A program made the position numbers and the translations under genes. Positions 8,287 to 16,958 of a stretch of DNA of 64,000 nt are shown here, one piece after another. How positions within the stretch are numbered: the first letter of the stretch is position 1; each line of letters begins with the position of its first letter. The notes below the pieces were generated by a model. The model was not told the origin of the DNA. It made no database searches and was given only the letters and a program-made list of their open reading frames with translations. Source of the stretch: Paraburkholderia mimosarum LMG 23256 = NBRC 106338 (GTDB taxonomy: Bacteria > Pseudomonadota > Gammaproteobacteria > Burkholderiales > Burkholderiaceae); NCBI RefSeq assembly GCF_000739815.1, contig NZ_BBJJ01000026.1:40091-104090 (forward strand), given 5' to 3'.

Positions 8287-9695
8287 CCGATTGCGCGAGA
8301 AACCTCGGCCTTCAGGCCGGGGAGGGATAGCGCGGACCGCGGCGAAGCGGTCCCTGTTCCCGCGACTCCTTCTGGAGTGGCTATCCTTGAGTACGCGTAG
8401 CCATCACTACGCTGAACGAATCGGCAATGACGGTGTGCAACGCCCTGCACCACGCCGCCAGCCCCCTGAATGTTGAAGCTGCCCGAGGCCCGCACCGCCA
8501 CGCGCCCCACATAAGTACCGGCCTTCTTTCCGGTGGGCACCGACGCACGCACCAGATCACCGGTCTGAAACCCGAAATGCTGCTTCTCGCGCGTCAGATA
8601 GCCGCGCGGAAAACCATACTTGTCCAGGCGCGTGCGCTGATAGCTGCCGCGCCCGGAGCACTTCACCGCCAGCGTCGGTTTTTGCCAGGCGACGATATGG
8701 GCGAGCTCGCCGACGCAGGCCGCATCGAGCGCGTGCGTCTTCGGCACGCTGAGCATCGCCCGGTTGAACTTTGTCCGGCCGCCGGAGGCAAATTCTACAG
8801 GCAGACCAGTGGCTCGAAGTGCATTGGCCAATGCCCAGCGCGTCACGTTGACGGCTGCCGCATCCTTGAGTGGGCGCTTCGCCTGCGCCAAGATGCGCGC
8901 CAGGCGCTTGGGATCCTTCGCCAGAAACACCTCGACCGGCAAGGCTGCCTTGGCCTTGTTGCAGCAGCGGCACGCCAGCGTCAGGTTGCTCATGCGGGTT
9001 GAGCCACCGCGGGCTTTTGCCACGATGTGCTCAACTTGCAATGGCACATCGGTCTTGTCGCAGTATGCACACTGACGACACCACTTCTCGAGCAGATACT
9101 CGCGTACCTCGTAGCCAGCGAGCGTGCCCTGCTGATACTCGATGCCGGATATCTCCGGATTCTCGAGCGCCTGCATGTCGAAACGCACCAGCTCGCTTGA
9201 GAGCGCCGTCACCGGCGCCCAGCGCTGTATGCGCCGCACCCATGCCATCGTTGAGTCGACCCGATGCTGCAATGACGGCGGGAGCCAACCGGTCTTTCTC
9301 GTGCGGTTCAGAAAGCGCGGGGCGCGATACCGCAGGCTGCTGCGCCGGCGACGGCGCATCGCGCGCCGCGCGCTCAGCGCTTCACTGATTTGCCGGCCGC
9401 GATGTACCAGTTCGAAAAGATTGAGCACTGCCGCGCCGCGCTGGATCTCTCCGCTATCGGCTACGACGACTTCACTGTCACGCACCAGCGCCATGCCTGT
9501 GGTCTTGCTACCCGGATCGAGCTTCAGGCGCAGGGGCTGGGTTGCGCACGAGTCGCGGTGGCGGTCGACGAGCCGAATGACAAAGGGCATGACACGATGT
9601 ACGCGTGCGCGGCTACGCGCGAGCAACAACCTCGCGCGCTTCTCGCTACACGGCATCAATGGACTGCCTTGTTTGTCCAGCACGAACACCGACAT
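8283..9695 (-). CDS. iscB: IscB RNA-guided HNH/RuvC endonuclease
   Basis: IscB is the transposon-encoded ancestor of Cas9 that cuts DNA under guidance of an omegaRNA. The 470-residue protein shows the whole domain order. A PLMP domain is at the N-terminus (VFVLDKQGSPLMPCS). RuvC-I follows (LKLDPGSKTTG, D60), then an arginine-rich bridge helix at about 110-125 and RuvC-II (SSELVRF, E168). An inserted HNH domain has CAYC at 209-212, EHIVAKARGG with H223, SNL with N237, and CRCCNKAK. RuvC-III is KTHALDAA (H321, D324). The catalytic residues appear intact. The last ~20 codons run through the element's right-end hairpin and the stop codon lies in flanking DNA. SD AAGGAG lies 9 nt before the ATG. 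No TnpA is adjacent. Confidence 0.95.
   Translation of the reverse strand: MSVFVLDKQGSPLMPCSEKRARLLLARSRARVHRVMPFVIRLVDRHRDSCATQPLRLKLDPGSKTTGMALVRDSEVVVADSGEIQRGAAVLNLFELVHRGRQISEALSARRAMRRRRRSSLRYRAPRFLNRTRKTGWLPPSLQHRVDSTMAWVRRIQRWAPVTALSSELVRFDMQALENPEISGIEYQQGTLAGYEVREYLLEKWCRQCAYCDKTDVPLQVEHIVAKARGGSTRMSNLTLACRCCNKAKAALPVEVFLAKDPKRLARILAQAKRPLKDAAAVNVTRWALANALRATGLPVEFASGGRTKFNRAMLSVPKTHALDAACVGELAHIVAWQKPTLAVKCSGRGSYQRTRLDKYGFPRGYLTREKQHFGFQTGDLVRASVPTGKKAGTYVGRVAVRASGSFNIQGAGGVVQGVAHRHCRFVQRSDGYAYSRIATPEGVAGTGTASPRSALSLPGLKAEVSRAIG
8303..8322. repeat. right-end subterminal hairpin of the iscB element
   Basis: CCTCGGCCTTCAGGCCGGGG forms a near-perfect stem with a 2-nt loop. It matches the hairpin at 9984-9999 in sequence and orientation. 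It lies inside the 3' end of iscB, encoding part of the C-terminal LSLPGLKAE tail. Confidence 0.75.
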
Positions 9696-10005
9696 TGCGG
9701 CTCCTTGTTAATCCAGGCCGTCTTTCCGGCTGTCAGCCCTTACGGGCCTTGTGACGGACGCCTTGCGGCGCCGCTCCCCTCGACCATGTTGTGTAGCAGG
9801 TGGTGAGTTGCCTCACCGGTCGCAGCCCGTTTCGTGCCTACCCGGGGCTTGTCTGCTGCTGCGACTTCCAGTTGCACCGGACTGAGGAAGCATCCGGCGG
9901 TGGGTCTGCTCGCTTCTACACAACGTAGCGCCTTGCGGTGCTCGGTCTGTTCAAACTCGAGCTAGTGAATGACTTCACAAGCTCCGGCCTTCAGGCCGGG
10001 GTGTT
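9696..10005 (-). ncRNA. IscB omegaRNA region (scaffold)
   Basis: IscB omegaRNAs are encoded immediately upstream of iscB, with the guide at the 5' end read from sequence just outside the left end. This 310 nt gene-free segment between the left-end hairpin and the iscB SD is rich in stems. The left-end hairpin is at 9984-9999. A 9-bp long-range pair (CTACACAAC at 9916-9924 with GTTGTGTAG at 9788-9796) encloses a GC-rich internal region. Small hairpins such as GCCC-TTAC-GGGC lie near 9730-9750. Guide bases would come from about 10006-10030 read on the minus strand. Position and structure support the call; no covariance model was run. Confidence 0.7.
9984..9999. repeat. left-end subterminal hairpin of the iscB element
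   Basis: CCGGCCTTCAGGCCGG, followed by GG, repeats the right-end hairpin core in the same orientation. It marks the outer boundary of the omegaRNA region. Confidence 0.75.
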
Positions 10006-10059
10006 TGACACTGTTCCTCCGCTCTAGCGCGCAACTGGTTCAAAATTCGTGCGGCGGCG

Positions 10060-11529
10060 CTAGTGCGTGCGCTCGCCTGTGTCGTTGCCGCCGCTTTCTT
10101 CTGCATGGCTCGCCTCGTTGCCTGCTGTGTCCGCTTCCTGGCTTTCGCCTTCCTGCGCCGCTTCCCCTTTGGCGCGATCGGCGGCCCGCGTATCGCGCGC
10201 CTCCGCGAGCCGCGCGCGCACGAAGCCGATGTGCTCGCGCAGGACGTAGAACTGCTCGGCGTACGCTAGCGGCATTTTCATGCCGTTCACCGACTCTTCG
10301 ATGGAGTCGAGCCGGCGCAGCAGCGCTTGCCGCTCGGCTGGCGAGATGTCGGCCATGGCCGCGCGCTCGAGCGCGATGAGCGAGCCGTACCAGCGGTAGA
10401 TGCGCGATTTTACCCGCCAGGCGTAGAGCGACGGCACGATCCGCATGCCGGGAATCAGCACGACGATGATCGGCACCAGCAACACGACGAGCCGGTCGGC
10501 TAGGCTCGCGACCCAGAACGGCAGCACGCGGTACAGGAAGCTCTTGCCCGACTTGTAATAGCGCGCGGCGTCGGCGCTAATCGGGAAGTCCTGGGCGCGC
10601 GGCGAAGGGAACTCGCCCGCGCGCTGCAGCAGCGTCGAACGGCCGTGTACTTCCTTGGCCGCTTCGATAAGGAGGTCCGAGAGCGCCGGATGCAGCGAGT
10701 CGCGCGCCACCAGCTCGGCCGTGGGCGCGATGAACTGCAGCGGCTCGGGAGGCAGATTGCGGCCGAAGTCGAACGCGCCCATCGGAATCGTGATGGCCGT
10801 GAGGTAGGGGAAGCGGCGCGCGTAGGCGTCGGCCTGCGTGAAGTCGAAAAAGCGCACGCCAGGCGTGCGCATGAGGCGGCCCATCACCGGCGGCTGCGCG
10901 GAGTCGCCTGCCAGAAAGGCGACGTCGGTCTTGCCTTCCACGAGCGCGCGCGCGGCGTCCTCGCCGGAGAGCGGCAGAAGCTTCGTTGAGCCGCCCGGCT
11001 CGATGCCGTTCGCCTTCAGCAGGGTGAGCGCCAGCTCGCGCGTGCCGCTGCCTTCCGCGCCGATGGCGAGCCGCTGGCCCGCGAACTGCGAGAGCCGCGT
11101 GGCGACGGGGCCGTGGTAGAACACGACGAGCGGCACGTAGGCCACGCTGCCGAGCGAGACGAGACCGTCGGGCACCTTGCTCGCGAGGCCGTCCTGCACG
11201 AACGCAACGTCGACGTGCGCGTCCGGATCAGCCACCCGATGCAGGTTCTGCAGCGAGCCTTCCGATTCGAGCACGGTCAGCGCGATCTTGTTGCGCGCGA
11301 GGATTTCCTTGTACTTCTGGGCGGCGTTCCAGTACGTGCTGCCCTTGGGGCCGGCGCTCATGGTGAGCGTGTTGGGCGGCGCGGGCTGGATGAGGCGCAC
11401 CGCGAGCCAGATGGCCGCCGCGCTCACGAGCAGGATGGGGCCGAACGTGACGGCCAAGTCGCGCCACGAGATCGCCACGAAGCGCGCGACGAGACGGGGA
11501 CGAGGTTTGCGGCCGGTGGGGGACTTCAT
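10060..11529 (-). CDS. TAXI-family TRAP-type solute-binding protein, membrane anchored
   Basis: The 489-residue protein has an N-terminal membrane segment (about residues 26-48: LAVTFGPILLVSAAAIWLAVRLI) followed by the TAXI fold. Recognisable parts are LTMSAGPKGSTYWNAAQKYKEIL, VDVAFVQDGLA, VYHG-like VVFYHG, and LAIGAEGSGTRELALTLLKANGI. A second transmembrane segment (about 345-365: ADRLVVLLVPIIVVLIPGM) precedes a charged helical C-terminal region ending in a low-complexity Glu/Ala/Asp tail. TAXI proteins deliver dicarboxylates or glutamate-like solutes to DctQM-type permeases. No permease gene is nearby, and the two-helix architecture suggests a tethered sensor or orphan binding protein. Its downstream neighbour on this strand is now the IscB element. 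Confidence 0.88.
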   Translation of the reverse strand: MKSPTGRKPRPRLVARFVAISWRDLAVTFGPILLVSAAAIWLAVRLIQPAPPNTLTMSAGPKGSTYWNAAQKYKEILARNKIALTVLESEGSLQNLHRVADPDAHVDVAFVQDGLASKVPDGLVSLGSVAYVPLVVFYHGPVATRLSQFAGQRLAIGAEGSGTRELALTLLKANGIEPGGSTKLLPLSGEDAARALVEGKTDVAFLAGDSAQPPVMGRLMRTPGVRFFDFTQADAYARRFPYLTAITIPMGAFDFGRNLPPEPLQFIAPTAELVARDSLHPALSDLLIEAAKEVHGRSTLLQRAGEFPSPRAQDFPISADAARYYKSGKSFLYRVLPFWVASLADRLVVLLVPIIVVLIPGMRIVPSLYAWRVKSRIYRWYGSLIALERAAMADISPAERQALLRRLDSIEESVNGMKMPLAYAEQFYVLREHIGFVRARLAEARDTRAADRAKGEAAQEGESQEADTAGNEASHAEESGGNDTGERTH

Positions 11530-12114
11530 CGGGGTGGAGCGGCCTTGGGTGGTTCGGGGTGGGTCCGGGTTGGGTGATGGCGCGCATCGCGCGGCCTACG
11601 TGCGCCGATGGTACATGAGAATCGACGTTGCGGCGGCATGCGCCGTGCCTCGCCCAACACACTGCGCACACACAACGGGCGCCTGCGCTAAAGTCTTTGC
11701 GCTTGTGGCGCGGCCAGGCTAAATTGTGTCTCGCTTGCTCGCGTGAGGCTTGCGGCGGCGCACCGAAAGGGCTTCGGGCGCGGCGCGAGCCACCCTGCAT
11801 GACAAGCAGGAAACGGGCGTAGACCCGTCCCGGTGGGCGCAATCATTAAATCGCGTGAAGAAGCCCGCATCGTTCACGCGCCGTTCTGTGTCCTTCATCC
11901 TTGCCTCTCGCATCGCGTCCAGACCCTGGCGGCGCTTGCACGCGCGCATTGCGCCTGGCGCTGCCATCGGTGGTCGTAACGAAGCCGTCGGACCATGGCT
12001 GACGGGCGGCACTCGAGCCGTCCGCCGGCGGGGAAGGCGGTCCTATTTCCAGGCAGAAGCCCGGAAACAACCAGTGAAACAACCGGCAACAACGCGAAGA
12101 CACAAGGAGAAAAC
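11530..12114. other. intergenic region, TAXI gene / BON gene
   Basis: This 585 bp region lies between the divergent TAXI and BON-domain genes. It should contain both promoters. Short open frames in all frames lack family similarity and SD sequences. I see no RNA gene or strong repeat. Confidence 0.5.
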
Positions 12115-12468
12115 ATGAAATCGGTCGCTATTCTGAAGACGCTGGGCGCGGCACTCTGCCTGACGGTGGCTTGCAGCGCGTCCTATGCACAGGACGAGTC
12201 GGCGAGCGCCCCCGCCGCCACGACCTCGGCCGCTCCGGCGCCGTCGGCCAAGAAGGCCGATCAAAAGCTGGGTTACGCGGTGCGCAAGGCGCTTTCGAAG
12301 ACCAAGGGGATCGACGTTTCGGATATCCATGTCCGCTCACACGGCGGTGCCGTGACGCTGAGCGGCACGGTGCCGGATCAGGGTCAGATCGACAAGGCAG
12401 GCGAAGTCGCGAAAGGCGTGACGGGCGTGACGTCCGTGACGAACAAGCTGACGGTCAAGCAGCAATAA
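12115..12468 (+). CDS. periplasmic BON-domain protein (OsmY-like)
   Basis: The 117-residue product starts at ATG 12115, directly after the SD AAGGAG. A signal peptide runs to about residue 25 (LGAALCLTVACSASYA). It is followed by an Ala/Pro/Ser-rich linker and one BON domain: YAVRKALSKTKGIDVSDIHVRSHGGAVTLSGTV, then a VTGVTSVTNKLTV end. BON domains bind phospholipid or other hydrophobic envelope components; single-BON proteins of this type are usually induced by osmotic or envelope stress. The gene is monocistronic, with a strong terminator at 12529-12564. Confidence 0.9.
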   Translation: MKSVAILKTLGAALCLTVACSASYAQDESASAPAATTSAAPAPSAKKADQKLGYAVRKALSKTKGIDVSDIHVRSHGGAVTLSGTVPDQGQIDKAGEVAKGVTGVTSVTNKLTVKQQ

Positions 12469-12528
12469 GCGCTGAGGGCGTCCCGCGCAGGGGTGCCAGC
12501 GGCACAGCAGCAGGACAAGGCAGAAAAA

Positions 12529-12564
12529 GGAAGCCCCGGCTGCCGAGGCCGGGGCTTCCTTTTT
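12529..12564 (+). terminator. rho-independent terminator after the BON gene
   Basis: A 12-bp perfect GC-rich stem (GGAAGCCCCGGC with GCCGGGGCTTCC) and a 7-nt loop are followed by TTTTT at 12560-12564. It lies 60 bp after the BON gene stop codon. Confidence 0.92.
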
Positions 12565-12787
12565 GCACGCGTGGCGGGTGACTGGCTGGCGGCGGCCCGC
12601 CGGCATCCAACTTGCGTGGCCCACTGATGCCGCCAGCTCGCGGGCGATATGCGAGTCCTCGATGTTGCATCGCCCCCATCCCGTGTGGCGTGACACACAG
12701 TTTTCCCGCAGTTCGGGGTATACCGTGGTTATCGCGCGCTTTTCCCGAGGTCGAGCGCGGCCTCTTCGCCGAAAGCAGGAAATCGCC

Positions 12788-13048
12788 ATGACCATTCATA
12801 CCTATACCGACTTGCCGCTCGTCGACCGGGCGGCCTTCGAACTGGCCTGTGCGCGGCACGGCTTCGCGCCCATGCAGTTCGACATTCATGGCGAAGCCGA
12901 TCCGAACGACCCGGAGCATGGCGACGTCCTGATCGTGCGGCGCGGCGCCTGGGCGCAGGCGTACCGCATCGACGCGCGCGGCCAGTGGCTGCGCGAGTTC
13001 GAAGTCGATCTCAACGGGAAGTTCTTTCGCCAGGCGCCCCACGCCTGA
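12788..13048 (+). CDS. small hypothetical protein
   Basis: The 86-residue product (MTIHTYTDLPLVDRAAFE...) is drawn from ATG at 12788. It has no signal peptide or membrane segment. It is mixed alpha/beta in character, with an acidic central stretch (GEADPNDPEHGD) and a basic, aromatic C-terminus. The codon bias fits a real gene and a GAAAGCAGGAAA purine stretch lies upstream. I do not recognise the family and suggest no function. It stands alone between the BON terminator and the convergent TauE gene. Confidence 0.65.
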   Translation: MTIHTYTDLPLVDRAAFELACARHGFAPMQFDIHGEADPNDPEHGDVLIVRRGAWAQAYRIDARGQWLREFEVDLNGKFFRQAPHA

Positions 13049-13111
13049 GAGTGCCGGCGCGCCGGGAATCGGCGGACTTGACGTCGCCGACGTGGCCGAT
13101 GTGCCCCCTGC

Positions 13112-13900
13112 TCAGGAAAGCACGAGCCGCACGCCCACCAGCGTGAGCGTCGCGGCGAGCAGCACGCGCAGGAGCTTTTCGGGTGCTTTCGAAGAAAGCA
13201 GGCTGCCGATCACGATGCCCGGCAGCGACCCGCATAGCAGCGAGAGCAGCATCTGCCAGTCGATCGAGCCGAGCAGCCAGTGGCCCGCGCCCGCGAGCAG
13301 CGTGAGCGGCACCGCGTGCGCCACATCGGAGCCGACGATGCGCAGCGTCGGCAGTGTTGGGTAGAGCAGCAGCAGCACCGTCACGCCGATGGCGCCCGCG
13401 CCCACCGAGGTGAGCGAGACGAGCGCGCCGAGCACTGCGCCAGTCAGGATGGTGAGGAACAACGTGCGCGCCTCCCCCGGCGCGTGGCGATGGTGCGAGG
13501 CGAATGCCGCGAGTTGCGGGCGGAAGATGAGCGCGACGGCCGTGATGAGCAGCGCCACGCCCAGCACGGCCTGGATCAGATGCCCCGCGCGCGGCGTGTC
13601 CATGCCGAAGCGATGCAGCAGGATCAGCGTGATCGTCGCGGCGGGCACGCTGCCGGCCGCGAGCCGCAGCGTGACGCGCCAGTCCACCGACCCCTTGAGC
13701 CCATGCACGAGCGTGCCCGCCGACTTGGTCGCGGCCGCGTACAGCAGGTCCGTGCCGACTGCGGTGGCGGGGTGCACGTTGAAGAGCAGGACGAGGATCG
13801 GCGTCATCAGCGAGCCGCCGCCCACGCCGGTCAAGCCGACCAGAAAGCCGACGAACAGGCCGGACAGCGAATACAGCAGATCGATATGGGGGAAGGACAT
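13112..13900 (-). CDS. TauE/SafE-family sulfite exporter-like permease
   Basis: The 262-residue integral membrane protein has the TauE/SafE pattern: two repeats of about four helices, each beginning with a glycine-rich GxxxGxxxGxGGG-like motif (GFLVGLTGVGGGSLMTPILVLLF near residue 20; LGALVSLTSVGAGAIGVTVLLLL near 155). The family exports sulfite, sulfoacetate or related organosulfur anions across the inner membrane. The substrate cannot be assigned. ATG at 13900 is used and the length is typical. Confidence 0.9.
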   Translation of the reverse strand: MSFPHIDLLYSLSGLFVGFLVGLTGVGGGSLMTPILVLLFNVHPATAVGTDLLYAAATKSAGTLVHGLKGSVDWRVTLRLAAGSVPAATITLILLHRFGMDTPRAGHLIQAVLGVALLITAVALIFRPQLAAFASHHRHAPGEARTLFLTILTGAVLGALVSLTSVGAGAIGVTVLLLLYPTLPTLRIVGSDVAHAVPLTLLAGAGHWLLGSIDWQMLLSLLCGSLPGIVIGSLLSSKAPEKLLRVLLAATLTLVGVRLVLS

Positions 13901-14225
13901 CGCGTGCGAGGAGGCCGGTTCGGGAGGCTTCAGTGGACGTTAGGGATTTCGGCGCTGTCCGCGCTAGCGGCCAGCGCGCGCTGTAAGCGTTGCGTCAGGC
14001 TGGACAACGGGCAAGGCTGGCGGCGAAAATCCGCTATTGTCGCAAAACCGGCGCCCAGGCGCTGGGTAAAGCAAAAACCCGGCAAAAACCCGGCAAGAAC
14101 TCCGGCAAGAGCCGGCGCAGCGCGGCCGCCTTTCGACTGCCTTCGCGCGAAGGACTGGCGAGTCGCGGGCCTTCAGTGCGGCGCCGGCGTGCGGCTCGCG
14201 CTCGTGCGCCATCAACAGAACCAAT
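13901..14225. other. divergent intergenic region, TauE gene / rarD
   Basis: This 325 bp region separates the two divergent membrane protein genes. It contains an exact 11-bp tandem duplication (GCAAAAACCCG at 14071-14081 and 14082-14092) and related CCGGCAAG repeats in the probable rarD leader. No gene was recognised. Confidence 0.5.
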
Positions 14226-15113
14226 ATGAATCCCGGCATCCTCTACGCGTTCGCTGCCTTCGCCGTTTGGGGGCTCTTCCCCATCTATTTCAAGACGCTG
14301 CACCAGATTCCCGCGCTCGAAATGCTCGCCCACCGCATGGCGTGGTCGCTCGTGTTCGTGATCGCCGTGCTCGTCGTGCGCCGACACTGGCGCTGGCTCG
14401 GACCCACGCTGCGCGACCGGCGCCTGCTCGGGCGTTTCGTGGCGAGCGCCGTGCTGCTTTCGGCCAACTGGGGCATCTATATCTGGGCCGTCAATGCGGG
14501 GCACATCGTCGAGGCGAGCCTCGGCTACTTCATCAATCCGCTCATCAACGTGCTGTTCGGCTATGTGTTTCTACGCGAGCGGCTGCGCGCGCTGCAATGG
14601 GCGGCTGTGGCGCTGGCCACCGCGGGCGTCGCGTGGCTCACCTGGCAAAACGGCGCGCCGCCCTGGATCAGCCTCGCACTCGCCGTGACCTTCGGCGGCT
14701 ATGGGCTCTTGCGCAAGACCGCGAAGCTAGGCGCGCTCGAAGGCCTCGCGCTCGAAACCGTGCTGCTTTTTCCCGTCGCGATCGTCTATCTGACGATCGT
14801 GGGCCTCGCGGGCGCAAGCCATTTCACGCACGCGCCGCGCGGGCTGCAGCTGCTGCTCGCGGCCTCCGGCCCAATCACGGCCATCCCGCTGCTGCTCTTC
14901 GGCGCGGCGGCGCGGCGCATTCCGCTATCGATGCTCGGCCTCATCCAGTACGTCACGCCCACGCTGCAACTGCTCACCGGCGTGCTCATCTACGGGGAGC
15001 CGTTCGGTGCGGTGAATGCCGTGGGCTATGGCGCGATCTGGGCCGCACTCGGCGTCTATTCGCTCGAAGGCGTGCGCAGCCTCGTGGCCGCGCGGGAGCG
15101 CCGGGCGGCGTGA
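14226..15113 (+). CDS. rarD: RarD, EamA/DMT-superfamily permease
   Basis: The 295-residue protein has ten predicted helices arranged as two EamA repeats. It matches the RarD branch (chloramphenicol-sensitivity protein) through the N-terminal YAFAAFAVWGLFPIYFK, AHRMAWSL, LSANWGIYIWAVN and LGYFINPLINVLFGYVFLRERL. It ends with an IQYVTPTLQLLTGVLIYGEPF segment typical of RarD. Such proteins are inner-membrane drug/metabolite exporters; RarD substrates are poorly defined. The start ATG at 14226 gives full length. Confidence 0.92.
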   Translation: MNPGILYAFAAFAVWGLFPIYFKTLHQIPALEMLAHRMAWSLVFVIAVLVVRRHWRWLGPTLRDRRLLGRFVASAVLLSANWGIYIWAVNAGHIVEASLGYFINPLINVLFGYVFLRERLRALQWAAVALATAGVAWLTWQNGAPPWISLALAVTFGGYGLLRKTAKLGALEGLALETVLLFPVAIVYLTIVGLAGASHFTHAPRGLQLLLAASGPITAIPLLLFGAAARRIPLSMLGLIQYVTPTLQLLTGVLIYGEPFGAVNAVGYGAIWAALGVYSLEGVRSLVAARERRAA

Positions 15114-15267
15114 GCCCGTTGCATGCGCCTCGAGGCGTTGGCTGATGCGCTGACGGCGCGGTAGCATCCCGGGACGGTGCGCGGGATCGGCGCGATCGAA
15201 TTGCGTGAAGTCCATCGCCGCCGGCAGCCCCGTCACCCTGGCCAATCCTCTCTGGAGTGCCTAGCGC

Positions 15268-15648
15268 ATGAGCATCGAAGCCGTTCGCCGATTCGAGGAA
15301 GAATTCGCACCGCGCATCGCGGCGAAGCTGGCGCAACAGTTCGGCCCGTCCGTGCACGTCGATGTCGTGCCGGGCGCCGGGCACCGTCAGCCCACGCGCG
15401 TGCGTATGCGCGGCCTCGCGAACGAGCACCGTCATCGGTATGTCTATCCGCTGAATGTCTCGCTCACGTGGGACATCGACGAGATCGAGAGCCTCATGGG
15501 GCCCGGCGGCGAAGCGCGCTTCGAACACTACCTCGAAGCGACGGTGCGCAAGATGGCGTCGTGGGAGTCGGCGCGTCCCGTCGATTTTGCTTCGCGCACC
15601 CAGGGCGAGCCGGAGGTGCTCATCGGCGGGCTCGATTTCGAGGGGTGA
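15268..15648 (+). CDS. hypothetical protein, DUF5594-like
   Basis: The 126-residue cytosolic protein (MSIEAVRRFEEEFAPRIAAKLAQQFG...) is drawn from ATG at 15268 with the SD-like GGAG 16 bp upstream. It has an N-terminal amphipathic helix, a central beta-rich part (LNVSLTWDIDEIESLM) and a short acidic tail. It resembles small hypothetical proteins I associate with Burkholderia genomes (DUF5594), but this assignment is from memory and uncertain. No function can be proposed. Confidence 0.6.
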   Translation: MSIEAVRRFEEEFAPRIAAKLAQQFGPSVHVDVVPGAGHRQPTRVRMRGLANEHRHRYVYPLNVSLTWDIDEIESLMGPGGEARFEHYLEATVRKMASWESARPVDFASRTQGEPEVLIGGLDFEG

Positions 15649-15926
15649 TCGAGCGATGATCGTTGGTGGTGCTGGCGTGACGCTGTTCACAGCATTTGTC
15701 TCGTCAATCATGCGGCCCGCTCGTCCTGTCATGATTGGCGTGTATTTCAGGTCCCTAGGGTGGCGCGGTTCAGCGCTGATTGAAGGGATTCATTGCGATC
15801 GGCGCCGCAGTCCGAGTATGGCCTAGCGCGCATACCCCCGGGATGCCATGCAAGCTAGACTTCCGTTCCATGCGCTGACGCCTGTTACCCGGGATGCGCG
15901 CGCGCCCGAATCCACGGAGTCCCCCC

Positions 15927-16895
15927 ATGAAGGCCATCCAGTTCAAGACCTTCGGCGAGCCCGAGGTGCTCGAATACGTCGATCTGCCCACGCCCGCGCC
16001 CGGCGCGGAAAGCGCGCTAGTGCAGATCCTGAGCGCCTCGGTCAATCCGAGCGACGTGAAGAACGTCTCGGGCCATTTCGAGCACACGGTGCCGCCGCGC
16101 GTGCCGGGTCGCGACTTCAGCGGCGTGGTGGTGGCGGGTCCGCAAGCCTGGCTGGGCGCCGAGGTCTGGGGCACGGGCGGTGACATCGGCTTCACGCGCG
16201 ACGGCACGCACGCCGAGTTCGTCGAATTGCCCGTGGCCGCGCTCGCGCGCAAGCCTTCGGGCCTCTCCCATGCGCAGGCCGCGTCGATCGGCGTGAACTT
16301 CGTGGTGGCGTGGCTGGGCACCGTCGATTACGCGCGCCTCACCGAGGGCGAGACGATTGCCGTGATCGGGGTGTCGGGCGGCGTGGGCGGCGCGGTCACG
16401 CAGATCGCGAAGGCGCGTGGCGCGCGCGTGATCGGTGTGGGCCGCGCGGCGCCGCTCGCGGATTCACCGGCCGCGCGCCTCATCGACGCTTTCGTGGAGA
16501 TGGACGAGCGCGCCGCCCAGCGAGTGCGCGAACTGACGGGCGGCTCAGGCGCGGATGTGGTCTACGACGCCGTGGGCGGCGTCGCCTTCGAACTCGCGCT
16601 CTCGCTTGCGAAGCGTCGTGGCCGCGTGGTGGAGATCAGCGCGACCGGCAACCGGCGCGTGGAGTTCGATCTGATCGACTTCTATCACAACGAGACACAG
16701 CTTCTCGGCGCCGACAGCGCGAAGCTCGGCGTGGCCGAATCGGCGACGCTGATGCGCGCGATAGCCGAAGCGTTCGAAGCGGGCCAGTTCGAGGCGCCCG
16801 TCGTGGCCGCGCACTTTCCGCTTGCCCGGGCGCGCGAAGCCTACGAGGCGGTCGCGGCCGGCACCCAGGGGCGCGTCGTGATCGACATGACGTGA
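15927..16895 (+). CDS. zinc-independent MDR-family NADPH:quinone-type oxidoreductase
   Basis: The 322-residue protein belongs to the medium-chain dehydrogenase/reductase superfamily. It has the N-terminal GroES-like fold (MKAIQFKTFGEPEVLEYVDLPTP, PRVPGRDFSGVV) and a Rossmann domain with the nucleotide-binding motif VIGVSGGVGGAVTQIAKARGARVIG (about residues 150-175). The zinc ligands of alcohol dehydrogenases are missing, which fits quinone reductase/enoyl reductase-like members. The C-terminus HFPLARAREAYEAVAAGTQGRVVID is typical. ATG at 15927 is chosen over an in-frame upstream start because it begins the conserved fold directly. The substrate is unknown. Confidence 0.9.
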   Translation: MKAIQFKTFGEPEVLEYVDLPTPAPGAESALVQILSASVNPSDVKNVSGHFEHTVPPRVPGRDFSGVVVAGPQAWLGAEVWGTGGDIGFTRDGTHAEFVELPVAALARKPSGLSHAQAASIGVNFVVAWLGTVDYARLTEGETIAVIGVSGGVGGAVTQIAKARGARVIGVGRAAPLADSPAARLIDAFVEMDERAAQRVRELTGGSGADVVYDAVGGVAFELALSLAKRRGRVVEISATGNRRVEFDLIDFYHNETQLLGADSAKLGVAESATLMRAIAEAFEAGQFEAPVVAAHFPLARAREAYEAVAAGTQGRVVIDMT

Positions 16896-16958
16896 GCGCC
16901 GGACGAACCGCATGCCCAGCCCGCGGTTCGAGCCCACCCTAAGCCTTTGCCAGAACCG

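Larger units (their letters stand above)
8290..10010 (-). mobile_element. IS200/IS605-superfamily element carrying iscB, without tnpA
   Basis: The iscB gene and about 300 bp upstream of it are bracketed by two copies of the same hairpin, CCGGCCTTCAGGCCGG-type, at 8303-8322 (right end) and 9984-9999 (left end). The copies sit in the same orientation, as in IS200/IS605 elements, which have subterminal palindromes rather than terminal inverted repeats. The exact ends are not known; I estimate them within about 10-15 bp of the hairpins. The element lies between the TAXI gene and the HCCA isomerase gene. It encodes no Y1 transposase and would need one in trans to move. Confidence 0.75.

Noticed and set aside
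8283..10010. CRISPR array or Cas9 locus
   Set aside because: The nuclease has the PLMP domain and IscB size, and there are no spaced direct repeats, cas1 or cas2.
10006..10059. Y1 transposase (tnpA) gene next to iscB
   Set aside because: Only about 50 bp separate the left-end hairpin from the TAXI gene, and no HUH-type frame exists elsewhere near the element.
14071..14092. Tandem 11-bp repeat before rarD as a CRISPR or VNTR
   Set aside because: There are only two units in GC-rich leader DNA, so it is too short to support either call.
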